In this document: piece by piece, positions 44,740 through 56,903 of the stretch
Numbering within the stretch: the first letter of the stretch is position 1
How the letters are laid out: each line of letters begins with the position of its first letter
NCBI RefSeq assembly: GCF_947623445.1
Contig: NC_135241.1
Coordinates: 26,166,501-26,230,500, forward strand
Source of the DNA: Clavelina lepadiformis
Taxonomy: Eukaryota; Chordata; Ascidiacea; Aplousobranchia; Clavelinidae
Direction of reading: 5' to 3'
DNA: 64,000 nucleotides
Notes under the pieces: generated by a model
What the model saw: only the letters and a program-made list of their open reading frames with translations
The model's database searches: none
Told to the model about the DNA's origin: nothing
Program-made: the position numbers and the translations under genes

Positions 44740-46471
44740 CGTCATAACTTGATGATGTCATGTAAAATACTATTACACCATTTTTGGTTCAATCTTTGAG
44801 CTATGATATGTCATAATTAATCCAGTTAAGCATTTCCATCAAATTTATGGAAGTAAATTGGTAATTTATTTTGGATCAAATCCCAAACTTCATCTTGGTC
44901 ATGAGTGACTTGTGTTTAATGTGCTGTGAAACAATCAGGTGGAACGTTTTCATTTTGTCTTTCATCACCTTTTGTACCTTTCTTCATTGTGTGCTTCAAC
45001 TAGTGGTGCCCAGCAGAGCAAATTCAAAGTCCACTGTTACACTTGCAATAATGTGATATGCACTTTCTATCAGAGCGTACTATTTAACCCTTGCACCATT
45101 GTCAAGTATTCACGTGATTTCGCTCAACTGTTTCTTTGAAAAAAAATATTTTGTGACACATCACGTTGTGTTTGTTTGTACGTGCATGGACATCATAATA
45201 TATATGGGCTGGGCACGTTCAAGATATATGAGCTGGAGCACAATGCTCTCCTCAATCTGTGTATCTTGATGTAAAAACTGAAATATCTTTTTTAACCAGC
45301 CAAGCAGACGTGAATTGATCAGAAACAGCGAACACTAGAACACCAAATTGCCAAACCAACATAAGAAACAAATTAATATTCAAATTAAAAGATGAAATAC
45401 AGCTGTTTTAAAATAATTGTTCAAAGCGAACAAGACTTGAAAACAGAAAAGCGGCGAGGAATCATCGCCGAGTTTAAATCCTGCAGAGAATTTCTCTACT
45501 CTGGGTGAAAAAATTGTGATAATGCCAGACCATGATTTTATGCCTGCTTTAAGATTTCTATGAAAACATGTTTCACGCAAGTTCACTTGGTAATTTGCGA
45601 AATGAGCCTTGGAAGCAAGAAGCATGAGAGGATTAGAACTGGAAGCAGAATTCTTACATTTGTTTTTAATTTACGCGAATAGCCTACACCTAGGCACATA
45701 TCCTAACAATGTATGTTTTCAGCTTTATCTAGGCTGCATCTATTTCACTAGCTGCTGCCGGCGGTGGTTACCGAATTTGGAAAAAGCAACATCAGAAAAC
45801 CTTTAACGGCAATCCGGTTAGCTGGATCGCGTAGTATGGCCGTTTTCAGTAAGATCTTGAGTGCGCCAAAAATGACAAGTGCGTTGCGCGAAAAATGCTT
45901 AGACGCAATGGAAATGTGCACTTAGGTACGCAATCACACAGCAATGTACATAGTTTTGACTTCTGCAATCTTTAAATCAATTAAAAATTGAGTGCACAGA
46001 AGTTCTGTCCTAGCCTATTCGTATTATATTTTAGTATTTATATACTTGATTTAAATCTGTAGGCTATATAAATGTCTTTTGTAACGTATCCGGTAAGGTA
46101 TCGTAGCTTACTTCTCCATGGACATCGAGTGACGTTAATTTACTATCGATAACAATGCATTTTGCTGTAGTCGATCTTTTTGGTGCACTGGCTCCGACAC
46201 AAAATTCCGACCCAAACAGAGAAAATTAGTTAAAAAAACCTACAGAAAAGATAGCTCCGATAAAACCTCAAGGAACATGGAGGGGGAATTAATGCACAAG
46301 TGTGCGAAAAAGGGCTCTTTAACTCGTTTCTTTCATGAGATATTACTGTTTATGGGCTCATGGACATCGAAATTTCGTTTTAGGCTTGAAAATCAGGTTT
46401 TTCCTAACTGGGTATGAGTTTGACAAAATTTAACCGACCCGACCCTATATTACATGTTATACAGACTAGAC
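44740..46471. other. intergenic region, no gene recognised
   Basis: This follows the NEK11 stop and includes its 3-prime untranslated region. An exact TGACGTCA lies right after the stop codon. Short open frames exist, but without domains. A weak repeat around 45830-45868 (containing AAGATCTTGAGTGCGCCA) resembles 47228-47278. Confidence 0.45.
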
Positions 46472-46803
46472 CGGGGGTGTTCAAATGGCGGATCCGGATC
46501 CGGATCTTTTCAACTTTTTGTGTGGATCTTCAAATCTAAACCAACTCATAATTTTTCTCACTGAAATGTACTGATCTTCCAATGTAGTCTTGCAACAATC
46601 TTGCAGCTGAAGCACACATCACTTTTGGCTTTTACAAAGTTATAAATATGTTGTTGGCCCTAAAATGTAGGTTACATTTACTTAAATAAAGCACCATAAA
46701 AATTAAAGCATGTCCTATATGTTTACTATTAGTATTTAGTGGATCATCACGTTCTCAGGTTTGGCTGTGGTGGATCATGGCAGAAATCATTTGAACACCC
46801 CTG
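46472..46803. mobile_element. hAT-like non-autonomous element, 332 bp
   Basis: The left end CGGGGGTGTTCAAATG and the inverse of the right end, CAGGGGTGTTCAAATG, differ at one base. The flanks GACTAGAC at 46464-46471 and 46804-46811 are a perfect 8-bp target duplication. GGATC motifs recur near both ends. There is no coding capacity. These are hAT superfamily hallmarks. Confidence 0.95.
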
Positions 46804-47934
46804 GACTAGACTAAGAAATATGAAAAAAATTTCTTTCAGGTCAACTAAAATTTGAATAAACAAAGTTTTGTATATTGTACAGCAAAGATGTTTGCATTAT
46901 TAGAAGCGTAATTTCATCCTCTATAACAAAATTTAAAACAATAACATTTCAAATATTAGTTTTTTTTGGTCATACCAGTTGTTTTATCGGCATTTCTTGC
47001 ACTAATATATAAATGCAAAAAAACAATATTAGACAATATTAAGCGTTAATATTTGATAAACTCAATCGAGCGTAACACCTCACTGGAAAAAGTTATGAAC
47101 AGAAAATACGCAACAGACATAGAAGTTGCCGGGCTTTTGAGTGGATACAAGATGCTGTTTTGACCAAGTATCTGAAGCGTGTAAAATTGGAATAGATAGA
47201 GTTGGCTTTGGACTCGCATTCCACCAGCCCGGGTTGGAAAGTACGACACTTTTCGACAAGATCTCAGGAGTGCGTCAGTGTTAAGACTTAAGCGTCATGA
47301 CGGACATCACATGTTCTTCACGTCACGTTGTCAGTGACATCTTGATTTTATGAAGCTCAGCATACAGGTCATAAAGGTCAGTCTCTTGAAATAAAAAAAA
47401 ACAACAGGTTTTACTATATGGAAATATTTTCGCTTATTGGCAAACCCATCAAAGTTAAACCAGTGCAAAAGAAGTGATTAGCAAAGAAACTAAACATAAG
47501 ATATTCATGCTCCATGTTTAAAGATATGAGAAAACCGTGCCTTGTGTTAACCCGATGGATGACTTCTAAAAATGATAAAGTACCAGCACTAAATATGATC
47601 GTAAAGTTCCACATGTTGGTTATTCCATAAATTGTTGTTGCACGAATCTGCGAGTGTTTAAACCCGAGCAAAGGCAATAAGAGCCGTTTACGCACAAAGC
47701 CGTTTATTTTAAAATCCGTGTCAAAATAATTGTGAGCTGTCAAAATTCAGTTTTTTTTATTGTTTGTTTACTTTTGTTATAAATTTTGTTCATACAACAC
47801 AAGAACATGAAAAGTTCATTAATTCTGGTTAGAATTGCAAGTATGATGCTTGACAGTTAAAATTGAAAATGAAATTTATTTATAGACACAAGTTTCTTAA
47901 AAGTAGTTGTGATGCATTTGTGAAAGTTATAAAA
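46804..47934. other. intergenic region upstream of TOM70
   Basis: The sequence is AT-rich with no supported gene. A short repeat at 47228-47278 (GGAAAGTACGAC, then CAAGATCT and GGAGTGCG) has weaker relatives near 45830 and inside the first long intron copy of the chitin-binding genes near 54045. The promoter of TOM70 should lie in the last few hundred bases, but no TATA box stands out. Confidence 0.4.
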
Positions 47935-50931
47935 ATGTCGGATAACGTAGCGTCGGAATCATCATGGCCGACATGGAAGATTGCTCTCGCGGTCGGAATC
48001 CCGGTTGCATTAGCCGGAGTAGGTTTCTATTATTACACGTCACGTCAGAGCAAACCAGATGAGAAAGAGACGGCGGCAAGAAGTGAGCCAGAAGGAAGCT
48101 CGTATCCACCGAAGCAGGTTCAACCTGACAACGAGGCAAAAGTGACGTCAGAACCTCCCACAAAGGTGCTGTCTCCTGACAAAGTGATATTCCTTTTCCC
48201 AGTGTTTTTGCATGACCTTTGTAAAATTTTGAACTTGAAATTCGAAAATTTATAATTTTGCATCATATTTACGAGCAGACAAAGTTCCAGGAGTCGCAAG
48301 AATTGAAGAACGAGGGAAATCGATTGTTCAAGCAGGGCAAGTACGACGAAGCGATAAAAAAATATTCTGAGGCAATTGAAGTTTGCCCGGAGAAGAACAA
48401 GACAGAGAAATCAACTTACCACCAAAATATGGCAGCTGCGTTGGAGAAGCTGGTGAGATGACTTTGCATAAAATGGAATGATGTCAGCAAAATAGTTGAT
48501 ATGATGCGACAAAATATTCTTCATAGGAAAACTGGGAGGGCGTGGTGAAGGAATGTTCCTGTGCGGTCGCATTGAACCAGAGATATGTGAAGGCTTTGCA
48601 TCGAAGGTCGAAGGCTTTTGAGAAACTTGGAAAGAAAGAAAGTTGCTTGGAAGGTTCGTCATGATTCTTTACTCTGGTTTCTTGTGTTACGATAAAATTT
48701 TAAATATCTTCTTTGAATTGCAGATATTACCACGGTGTGTATTTTGGAAGGATTTCAGAACTCCACGACCATGGTTTATGCCGATGATATTTTGAAGAAA
48801 ATAGGAAAGGAGAAAGCTTCAGAGAAATACAAGGTACCTCGTTGTTGTTCACGGATCATATCAAATAAATATTCTGGTGGTTATGTTGATGTTTCAGCAT
48901 CGACATCCAATGATGCCGTCTTCTCTCTTCATCCGACAATACTTTGCAAGTTTCAACGATGATTTGATTTCTATTCCACTCAGTGACGAGCAGCACTCCC
49001 ACGCTGAGCACAGGTGCGCTCGTGCTTTAAGTCACAGAGAAGCATCATCCATTCGACTCTGTATGCTCATCACTTATCATTGTTATGTTGTCACAAAGCG
49101 GTTACATTCGAGCAAGAATTGCCCTCTCCGAAGGGAAATTTGTTGACGTGATTCCGGAATGTTCTTCAGAGATTGAGAGTATTGATCAGCCACCAGAGGC
49201 AGCAGACTCCACAACAAATCCAGGTAGTTGGAATGATGATGATGGATTATAAGAATAATCATTTTAAGTTAACGTGGGAAAGTTATTGCAAGGCAGCATC
49301 ATGATCTCAGTTGCTTGCTGATTTTCTTAACATTTTTGTGTTGTAACAGATTTGTCAAGTTATTTGGCCGAAGCTTTGCTGATGCGTGGAACTTTCCATT
49401 TATTGACTGGAAACTCTGCTTTGGCAAAACCTGACCTTGACCGTGTTGTGGATATGAAGGAAGCCAATGTCAAGGTTTCAAACTGTCATAAAAATTATGC
49501 AAACTCGAAATATTGTTGTTCTTTCACCAACTCATGTTTTGGTTTGAAAGCTGCGAGCGAACGCCCTCATTAAGCGGGGCAGCATGAACATGCAGCTGCA
49601 AGACACTGCAAAGGCAGAAGCTGACTTCTCATTGGCTGTTGAAATCGATCCTGAGAACTCCGATGTCTACCACCATCGTGGTCAGGTAGCGACCTCGTGT
49701 GGATGATTTATTTGTTGAAAGTAAACTTGGCAATAAAACAGGCACATCTTTGCAGTTGCACATTCTTCTCGATAAAGTGGATGCCGCTCTTGCAGACTTT
49801 GACAAGTGTATTAGTCTCAAACCAGACTTTGCGATGGCGCACGCACAACGATGTTACACAGTGTACCGGTGGGTTGGACGATGTAGTTTCCTGCGGTATC
49901 TTCAAGATTTTGTCGAAATTAGATTGCTTGGTTAACCTACAAGCTTGTGCTTTTTGCATAGATACTATTTTCTTTCTAGACAAGCTTTTACCAACAAAGA
50001 CCGCGCAGAAATCGAAGAAGCAATGAATAAATTTCAGACCATAATCGATGATTATCCCTCCTGTTCGGAAACTTACGGTTTGTTTGCTCAGGTAAAACTG
50101 TGGTAGTTTGCTGCTATTTCTCTGGGTGATGCATTAAGTTGTGCACTTGCATGTCCTGCGTACTCTGTAATAATGTTGGCCTATGTCCAATGTATGAAGT
50201 CCATCTTGACAGTTTACGGATTTTTGCAAGTTTTAGTCCCAGAGCGTAAGAAGCGCCAGCATCCATTCCTTGTGCTCTCTGCAGTAACTTATCGGTTGAA
50301 ATTACTTAATTGATTGATAGAACGCAATCAAACATAACGTTGCTTGATTCAGGCACAAACCGATGGAGCAAATTATGAGAAAGCGGACAAATTATTCCAA
50401 GACGCGATCAAAATTGAACCTGAAAATGCGACTTTATACGTTCACAGAGGGTGGGTTGCCTTTGTTTCGTCATAGAAGCTGAGTTGGAACCAGTTCAAGT
50501 TTTCTGAGCCAATCTAATCATCTTTATAAAATATTTTTGCTGTCATAATAGGTTGCTCGCCCTCCAGTGGAAGCAGGATCTGGAGCTAGCTGTCAATCTC
50601 ATAACGAAAGCTCTCGAAGTCGATGAGAAATGTGATTTCGCTCACGAGACGATGGGAACGATCGAAGTACAGAGGTACGACCACTTTGCTAGAAGTCGAC
50701 ATCTTCCTCATTTAATCTCATTCACCACCTCATTCATCCTCATTTAATTTATTTTCCGCCATTTTCAGGGGAAACTTAGAGAAAGCGACGAAACACTTTG
50801 CCGTCTCTATCGACTACGCGAAGTCCGAGCTTGAAATGGCGCATTTATTCGCCTTGCAAGCCGCCGCCATCGCCCAGGGCAGTATCGCCGCCAAGTATGG
50901 ACTCAGACCCCCGATGCCTGGCGCTTTTTAA
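47935..50931 (+). CDS. TOMM70: mitochondrial import receptor subunit TOM70
   Basis: Thirteen exons (47935-48183, 48279-48452, 48527-48653, 48724-48833, 48898-49013, 49099-49223, 49350-49474, 49551-49685, 49756-49868, 49980-50091, 50353-50450, 50552-50674, 50769-50931) give 589 aa; human TOMM70 has 608. The N-terminal anchor is WKIALAVGIPVALAGVGFYY, about residues 14-33, followed by a charged linker. TPR units follow, the first with LKNEGNRLFKQGKYDEAIKK. Segments such as VCILEGFQN, VYHHRGQ and CDFAHETMGTIEVQRGN are nearly identical to TOM70 of vertebrates. The protein sits in the outer mitochondrial membrane, facing the cytosol. It receives HSP90/HSP70-bound precursors, notably carrier proteins, and hands them to TOM40. 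The end of exon 1 is the least certain junction: a donor at 48167 is also in phase. Confidence 0.95.
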
Positions 50932-52557
50932 ATAGTCTTCTTTATTACATCATAATGCTGCTTATGAATAATTACTTTCAATCGGTATTTTTCATCAGAG
51001 TTGATTGCTATCATTTTTTTTCTATTTCATCCTCCCATAATTCCTCTTCGCTGTTTGTTGAAAATTGTGTTTGGAGCAACTTTATCCAAGTTTAAATTAT
51101 GGCGACATTGTGCAAACCGTTCTTGCTTTTTCATAAACAAAGATTAAAAAATTAAACTGGTAAATGTCATGTAATTGCTTAGATTTGCCAACATCAAATA
51201 CTGGCGCAATGATGTAAGTAAAGCGATCACTGTGACAGTTACGTCACAGAAGAGGCAAACACGAAATAGCGTCCTTGTTCATCTTGCCAGAATATTTGCT
51301 CAGAAAAAAGACAGGAGACAGCAAATTAGCGCCAAATTTCAAAGCACGGAAATTCACGGAACAGGGATGATGGATAAGAACTCTTTGAGTGCGAAATGCT
51401 TTGTTTGTAACAAGCAGCATTATTAGGTCAAAAATTGAGCGAAGGTCACGTCTGGTCGTTACAGCATACTTCATACAAACTCGCAAATGTGAAGATTTTT
51501 AATCTTAGCTTTGCTCGACACGAATTATATCTCGTCGTGGAAACCCAAAATCAATTACTTAAAAATTTCAGTCTGGACCTAAACTTCTCGCCGAGTTTCT
51601 GGGGACCCTTAAAGTTAAACAACGGCTGCGGTGATCATCAGCTGTTTTCAATTTTAACGTAAGTTAGGTTTTAATAGGATGTCTATGCTAACAACAAGTC
51701 AAAAATGTGCTTCTATGGAAACTGAGTTCTGTCACTTTGGTGGCTTTGGGCTTCTGCCAAGACAAATTTACAACTTTTCTAAAACAGCGTTATAGTAAAG
51801 CATGGAATTTATTTTTGATTTTTTTAAGTTCTGCGAGATTTCGTTTGAGGTTTCAGACAAAAACACCGTACGAAGTTAGAGAAAAAAAGTTGTAAAAAAT
51901 CTGTTACTAGTTGAATCTTGGCTGTCATCGTTTTGGTTAATAAGCCAGATAACAATCAAAGTTTGATGGTTGTTTACTTCGATAACGAATCTCCACTCAA
52001 ATCGTGATTATTGCTGGTCAGTTATAATATAACGCAACGAAAGACATTAAGCTTTATACAAATGTAAATTAGTTGTTTCTGATCCACGACTGCGGCTAAT
52101 TTGATATTACTTTATTGGCAAATAACATGTGCCGAAGCACAGGCGTAACTTGACCCGCGGAAAAAAGGCGTCTGCATTCTTCCTTGACTTAACAGTTAAC
52201 ACCGATAGACTCGAAATACGAATTGTGAAAAAGAAAAAAAACTAATAAATTTTGGGCAAATAAACCTTCTGTTCTGCTGCTAACTAGCGGACAAGGTGAA
52301 GAACAAAACAACAGACCTGTACATGCCTTGAGCATAGTCGGGATAACGTATACAATAATCTTCCTATTTGTTTATAACTGCAACGTCACTAGCTAGGTGC
52401 CCGAGATAATGTCAAGGTCATGCAGCACTAGGCCCTGCAATCGGCTTGTCAGCGCATCAAAACGAACAGAAAAGATTAGGTCTAGATTAATACCGCATAA
52501 TGACGTAATAATTAATCAGGTTTTTAGGATTTTGATGTGATTTTAGTGGTAATAAAA
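50932..52557. other. intergenic region, no gene recognised
   Basis: This lies between the TOM70 stop and the outer edge of the large inverted repeat. It contains short open frames without domain resemblance and no clear repeats. Confidence 0.5.
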
Positions 52558-52993
52558 TTTTTAATCGTGTCAAAAACCTGAAGCGCCCTCCAACGGTTTA
52601 ACAAATGTCTTAACATTTTAAAATGATGCGAAAGATTAAACTCTTTCCAAGTAAACAAAACACGTCACAATGCTTGATTTTATTTCATGATATATGATGA
52701 TGTCATCGGTACGGATGAAGCTTGCGTCACTACTCAAGGTCAACCGGTGATGACGTAGAAATTACAGTAAAACCTTAAAAAAAGAAATGATAAAAAGTGA
52801 AAGAAAAGATTCAAAGTATCTTTTACTCACAAATATATTTTCACGTCCGTTTTCGAGAGGAATCATCTGCAAAATATAACGTTGCACCGTGCAGGGGTTT
52901 ACTGTAATAATGTTGAAATAACTTTCAATCTACTGCATCAACTTTGCGATGAGTGAGATAAGATGCAAGGATCGATTAAACTTACCTTGTCGA

Positions 52994-54748
52994 TTAGCAT
53001 CCTGGCACGTTGTATGGCCAGTCACACGCTTTTTTGGTCGGGTTAAACACGGTACCAGGGGCACATGGCATTGTGTAAAGTATTCCTGAGAGACAAAAAC
53101 TTTTGCTAACCAAGGATCACAAACAATGGAGTTGAACTGAAGAAATTGACGGTACCTGCACCGCACTGGTAGAAATTGTTGCAGTCTCCTGGTTTCGCCA
53201 TCGGACCAGTGCTTAGTGGTTTGCCATTCTTATCTGTACAAGATGGTGGAGGGACTGGTTTTGGTGGGAGGGTCGGTCCGCAACCAGGGACCTTTATTGG
53301 CCAATCACAACAACCGGTTTTCGGATTGAAAACGAACCATAATGGGCAGTCGAATTCAAAGCGGTGTCCACGCCAGCACTGGAACAAACAAAAGTTATTA
53401 TTAATCACATTGTTGCTTTAATCAGGTAATTTAACATCTTGAGCTCGCAAAATCTGTGTTCATTCAATATAAAATACGAGCAATACCTTGTAGTAGCTGT
53501 CACAGTCACCGGGTTTGGCAAATGGCAATCTACTGATCGGTATCCCGCCAGGAGACAAACAGTCAGCTGCGAGCAAAATATATCTCGTGCGTTATGATTT
53601 GCTACTTTCAAAGTTGTGAATTATTCAATAAAATATCATCATTAATATTCATTCTACTTCATACAGTCATGTCTTAGCTCGGGTCCTGTTAAATCTTCAA
53701 CATAGATCGTTGAAAAAGCATAAAAACGTCCAATATCTAACGTCTAACACTGGAAATTAATTTATATTATGGGGAAACCGATGGATAAGTTCCAAACTCA
53801 CGGTCATAATATGGTGGTGATGGTCCTCCACCACAATTGGTCACATTCCACGGCCAATCACAAACCTTAATTTCTGGGTTAAACACGAGGTCATCGGGAC
53901 AGTCCATTGTGCACAAGTAGCCATTGGAACACTGTAACAAAAAACTTTATGACAATAAATCAACAAACATTCCCGACCACGTTGGTTAGACTGAAGCATC
54001 AACGGATAAACTCTTGACGCTTGTACGTCTATATATGTATCAGACTGGAAAGTACGACGGTTTAGCACGGAGTGCGCCAGTTTGTAGGAAAGAATGAAAT
54101 CTGTAGCAAAAAGTTTTACAAACCTGGTAGAAGTGAGTGCAGTCGCCCGGCTTTACAAATGGATCGCTGCTCGGGTTAGCGGCACATTGAGCTGCAAAAT
54201 GTAAGGCACGAAACTGTCACAACCATCAGCATTCAAGTGTGCCTTGAAGAGTTTCATGGCGCCGGTACAACAGGCCAGGGGTGAGCAATTACATTTTTGC
54301 ACGCGCCACAAAACATTGTCTTAGATTCTCTCCACCCAAACGTTTCGTAAACGATCAAGAAACTCATTTAAGACTTCCGATAATAATTTGCGATTACGTA
54401 AGAAAAAATTTAATCCACTTTGCGACGTATCCGGTTGATAAAACTCTCAATAAAACTTGTAAATTTGATGTCGTTACTTTATAACAAAGTTATCGAACAA
54501 CATTTCATGTTTGTCTGCACCACACAACATCTTACTTGCGCCTGCTTCACAATCGTCCTCCAAAGTAGGGGGCTTCTGCCAGTGTTTCTAACAAAAAAAC
54601 AAGAACGAATTTTACAGAATTTTTGCAATCTCAATCAGCAACCAGGACTCAATCTTACCTCTGTCCCTGCGCTTAAGGCATCGCTCTTCACAGCGGGGGA
54701 GGCGGCGACGTAGGCGACGAAGACGACGAAGATAACCAACTTCAACAT
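52994..54748 (-). CDS. secreted protein with three chitin-binding type-2 domains, copy A
   Basis: Mirror copy of the gene at 56904-58658, with seven exons on the minus strand: 54659-54748, 54536-54587, 54124-54191, 53802-53931, 53487-53566, 53156-53378, 52994-53085. It encodes 244 aa. A signal peptide ([16 protein letters not shown]) precedes three peritrophin-A (CBM14) domains, each with six cysteines, a KPGDC motif and a closing CDWP motif. The domains are joined by a Pro-rich linker ([11 protein letters not shown]). The only coding difference I noticed from copy B is a silent change in the last exon. Such proteins bind chitin in gut linings or other extracellular matrices. The presence of single CBM14 domains in tunicate VCBP immune proteins is known, but no immunoglobulin-type domain is visible here. 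Confidence 0.9.
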
Positions 54749-54819
54749 AATCAAAGATTTGCTTATGACCTTCCGCTATAGATGCAACTCCGCGAATGCC
54801 GTCCGTCCAAACGAACTCT

Positions 54820-54858
54820 CCTTTTATCGACTCTTTTTGTGTACATACTATGACGTCA
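54820..54858 (-). promoter_or_regulatory. CRE-like site and TATA-like box, copy A promoter
   Basis: Reading on the minus strand, TGACGTCA (54851-54858) is followed 22 bases later by GATAAAAGG (54820-54828), about 70 bp before the start codon at 54748. The right arm has the same arrangement. The spacing fits a TATA-driven start site close to 54790. Confidence 0.5.
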
Positions 54859-55552
54859 TAATGACCAGACGCAACTTGAGGTTGCTTTGAACTCGTTTTG
54901 ATGAAGCGAGCTTAGACTCGCACAAGATATTTTATGTCGTTATATTAAAACCGCGAACACGTGATCATACGTTGTTTGTGCCGAGATGGAAGCGACGGAG
55001 GAGTTTGATTGGTTCAGGCTTCACCAACTTTAACTTGCGCTTATTTTGAGACGTTCTTTGCGTTTTGTTGGAGTTTCCATAAAACTTGTCAAACCGGGAA
55101 TAATACGTCATCCCCGGGTCATGAGGCAACGACTGCATGACCTTAACTGAGGAAATTTGCTCATCTTTCTAAATCGATAAATCTCTTTAAAGTAAAACCG
55201 GGAAAATAGCGCCCGTGCAAAGTTGATAAAAACAAACATGACCGGTTGTCTCAGAGTTTACAACTTTGATGGTCTGACGCCCAACAACCGCACAGCGTCG
55301 TTACCTGGATGCCACGATCGTCCAAATTTAAACCAAGCACACAAAGCTGGATTTGTGCAAATGAAATAAACATTTTTTATAAAAAATTGCGGTTAGAATC
55401 CTTAATAACTCAGCCAGAAGTTTTGACCTGAAATGTTGCTCGACAAACTTTGCAAAGATGAATTCACTTTGATCAAAATTCACTGGAAATGCCGAGCTGG
55501 TCGTTTTAAGTTCAAAGAATGACGAAAAATACACTGCAACAGGTTGCAAAAA

Positions 55553-56099
55553 CATCATAAGTTTTTTTGATTAACATTTATATTTGGGACAAGAAAAACG
55601 AATGTGCAAGCAGAAAGGAATTGTTTAGTTTATTATACTTTATGGGCTCAAAAAGCCGACAGCAGCATTTTATAAAACTTTTGGGCACTTTTTTAATTCG
55701 ATTCAGTATTAACTTAATTTGATCTTTCATAAAGGCTTCGGTTTGCAATTCTCGTTTTTGCTTCGATGAGCATTGCACAGAAAATATGTCGTCACCTTCA
55801 AGCCACGATTGCGAAATTAATGTTCCGTTTAACGAGCGAAGGAAGTTTTGATTGGACGTTCAAAGCCCCTTGAATGGTGGAAATCGTAGGATTATGGGAG
55901 ACTTGTCAAATTGCTTAAAATGTCACGTCGCCTTCACAAATAAAACTGCTTCATTAAACAAACATTTGAAGACGCGCAAACGTTTATTTCTGTCTTTAAT
56001 TTAGAGTTGGGTTGCCAAGTGAAAGATTTAATTTAAACGATTAAATTTAAAGATTTAATTTAATTCAAAGTTTAATTTAGCTCATTATAATTTTAATAT
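55553..56099. other. unique spacer between the inverted repeat arms
   Basis: These 547 bp are present once and separate the two arms. The right part, around 56020-56099, is very AT-rich with repeated TTTAATTTA-like strings. No gene is evident; a short minus-strand frame at 55578-55778 has no domain. Having a unique spacer means the structure is an interrupted palindrome, not a fold-back point. Confidence 0.85.
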
Positions 56100-56793
56100 T
56101 TTTTGCAAACTGTTGCAGTGTATTTTTCGTCATTCTTTGAACTTAAAACGACCAGCTCGGCATTTCCAGTGAATTTTGATCAAAGTGAATTCATCTTTGC
56201 AAAGTTTGTCGAGCAACATTTCAGGTCAAAACTTCTGGCTGAGTTATTAAGGATTCTAACCGCAATTTTTTATAAAAAATGTTTATTTCATTTGCACAAA
56301 TCCAGCTTTGTGTGCTTGGTTTAAATTTGGACGATCGTGGCATCCAGGTAACGACGCTGTGCGGTTGTTGGGCGTCAGACCATCAAAGTTGTAAACTCTG
56401 AGACAACCGGTCATGTTTGTTTTTATCAACTTTGCACGGGCGCTATTTTCCCGGTTTTACTTTAAAGAGATTTATCGATTTAGAAAGATGAGCAAATTTC
56501 CTCAGTTAAGGTCATGCAGTCGTTGCCTCATGACCCGGGGATGACGTATTATTCCCGGTTTGACAAGTTTTATGGAAACTCCAACAAAACGCAAAGAACG
56601 TCTCAAAATAAGCGCAAGTTAAAGTTGGTGAAGCCTGAACCAATCAAACTCCTCCGTCGCTTCCATCTCGGCACAAACAACGTATGATCACGTGTTCGCG
56701 GTTTTAATATAACGACATAAAATATCTTGTGCGAGTCTAAGCTCGCTTCATCAAAACGAGTTCAAAGCAACCTCAAGTTGCGTCTGGTCATTA

Positions 56794-56832
56794 TGACGTC
56801 ATAGTATGTACACAAAAAGAGTCGATAAAAGG
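56794..56832 (+). promoter_or_regulatory. CRE-like site and TATA-like box, copy B promoter
   Basis: TGACGTCA at 56794-56801 lies 22 bp before GATAAAAGG at 56824-56832. The start codon follows at 56904, leaving room for a short leader. The same arrangement, CRE-like site then TATA, occurs at the unrelated cysteine-rich gene at 13018-13036. Confidence 0.5.
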
Positions 56833-56903
56833 AGAGTTCGTTTGGACGGACGGCATTCGCGGAGTTGCATCTATAGCGGAAGGTCATAAGCAAATCTTTG
56901 ATT

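Larger units (their letters stand above)
52558..55552 (-). repeat. left arm of a large inverted repeat, about 3.0 kb
   Basis: This arm is the reverse complement of 56100-59073. In the core, positions pair so that left plus right coordinates sum to 111652. The inner two-thirds are almost identical, and I found only scattered single-base differences. The outermost 350 bp differ more, with several mismatches per 70 bp and an indel of about 20 bp near 52810. Sequence beyond 52558 and 59073 does not match. The arm contains one full copy of a chitin-binding protein gene. Confidence 0.95.

Noticed and set aside
54281-54713. Plus-strand open frames of 67 and 97 codons in the left arm, repeated inversely in the right arm
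   Set aside because: They are antisense to introns and to the signal-peptide exon of the chitin-binding gene. They are duplicated only because the whole arm is.
55578-55778. Open frame in the palindrome spacer
   Set aside because: Short, AT-rich, no domain, no promoter or splice features.
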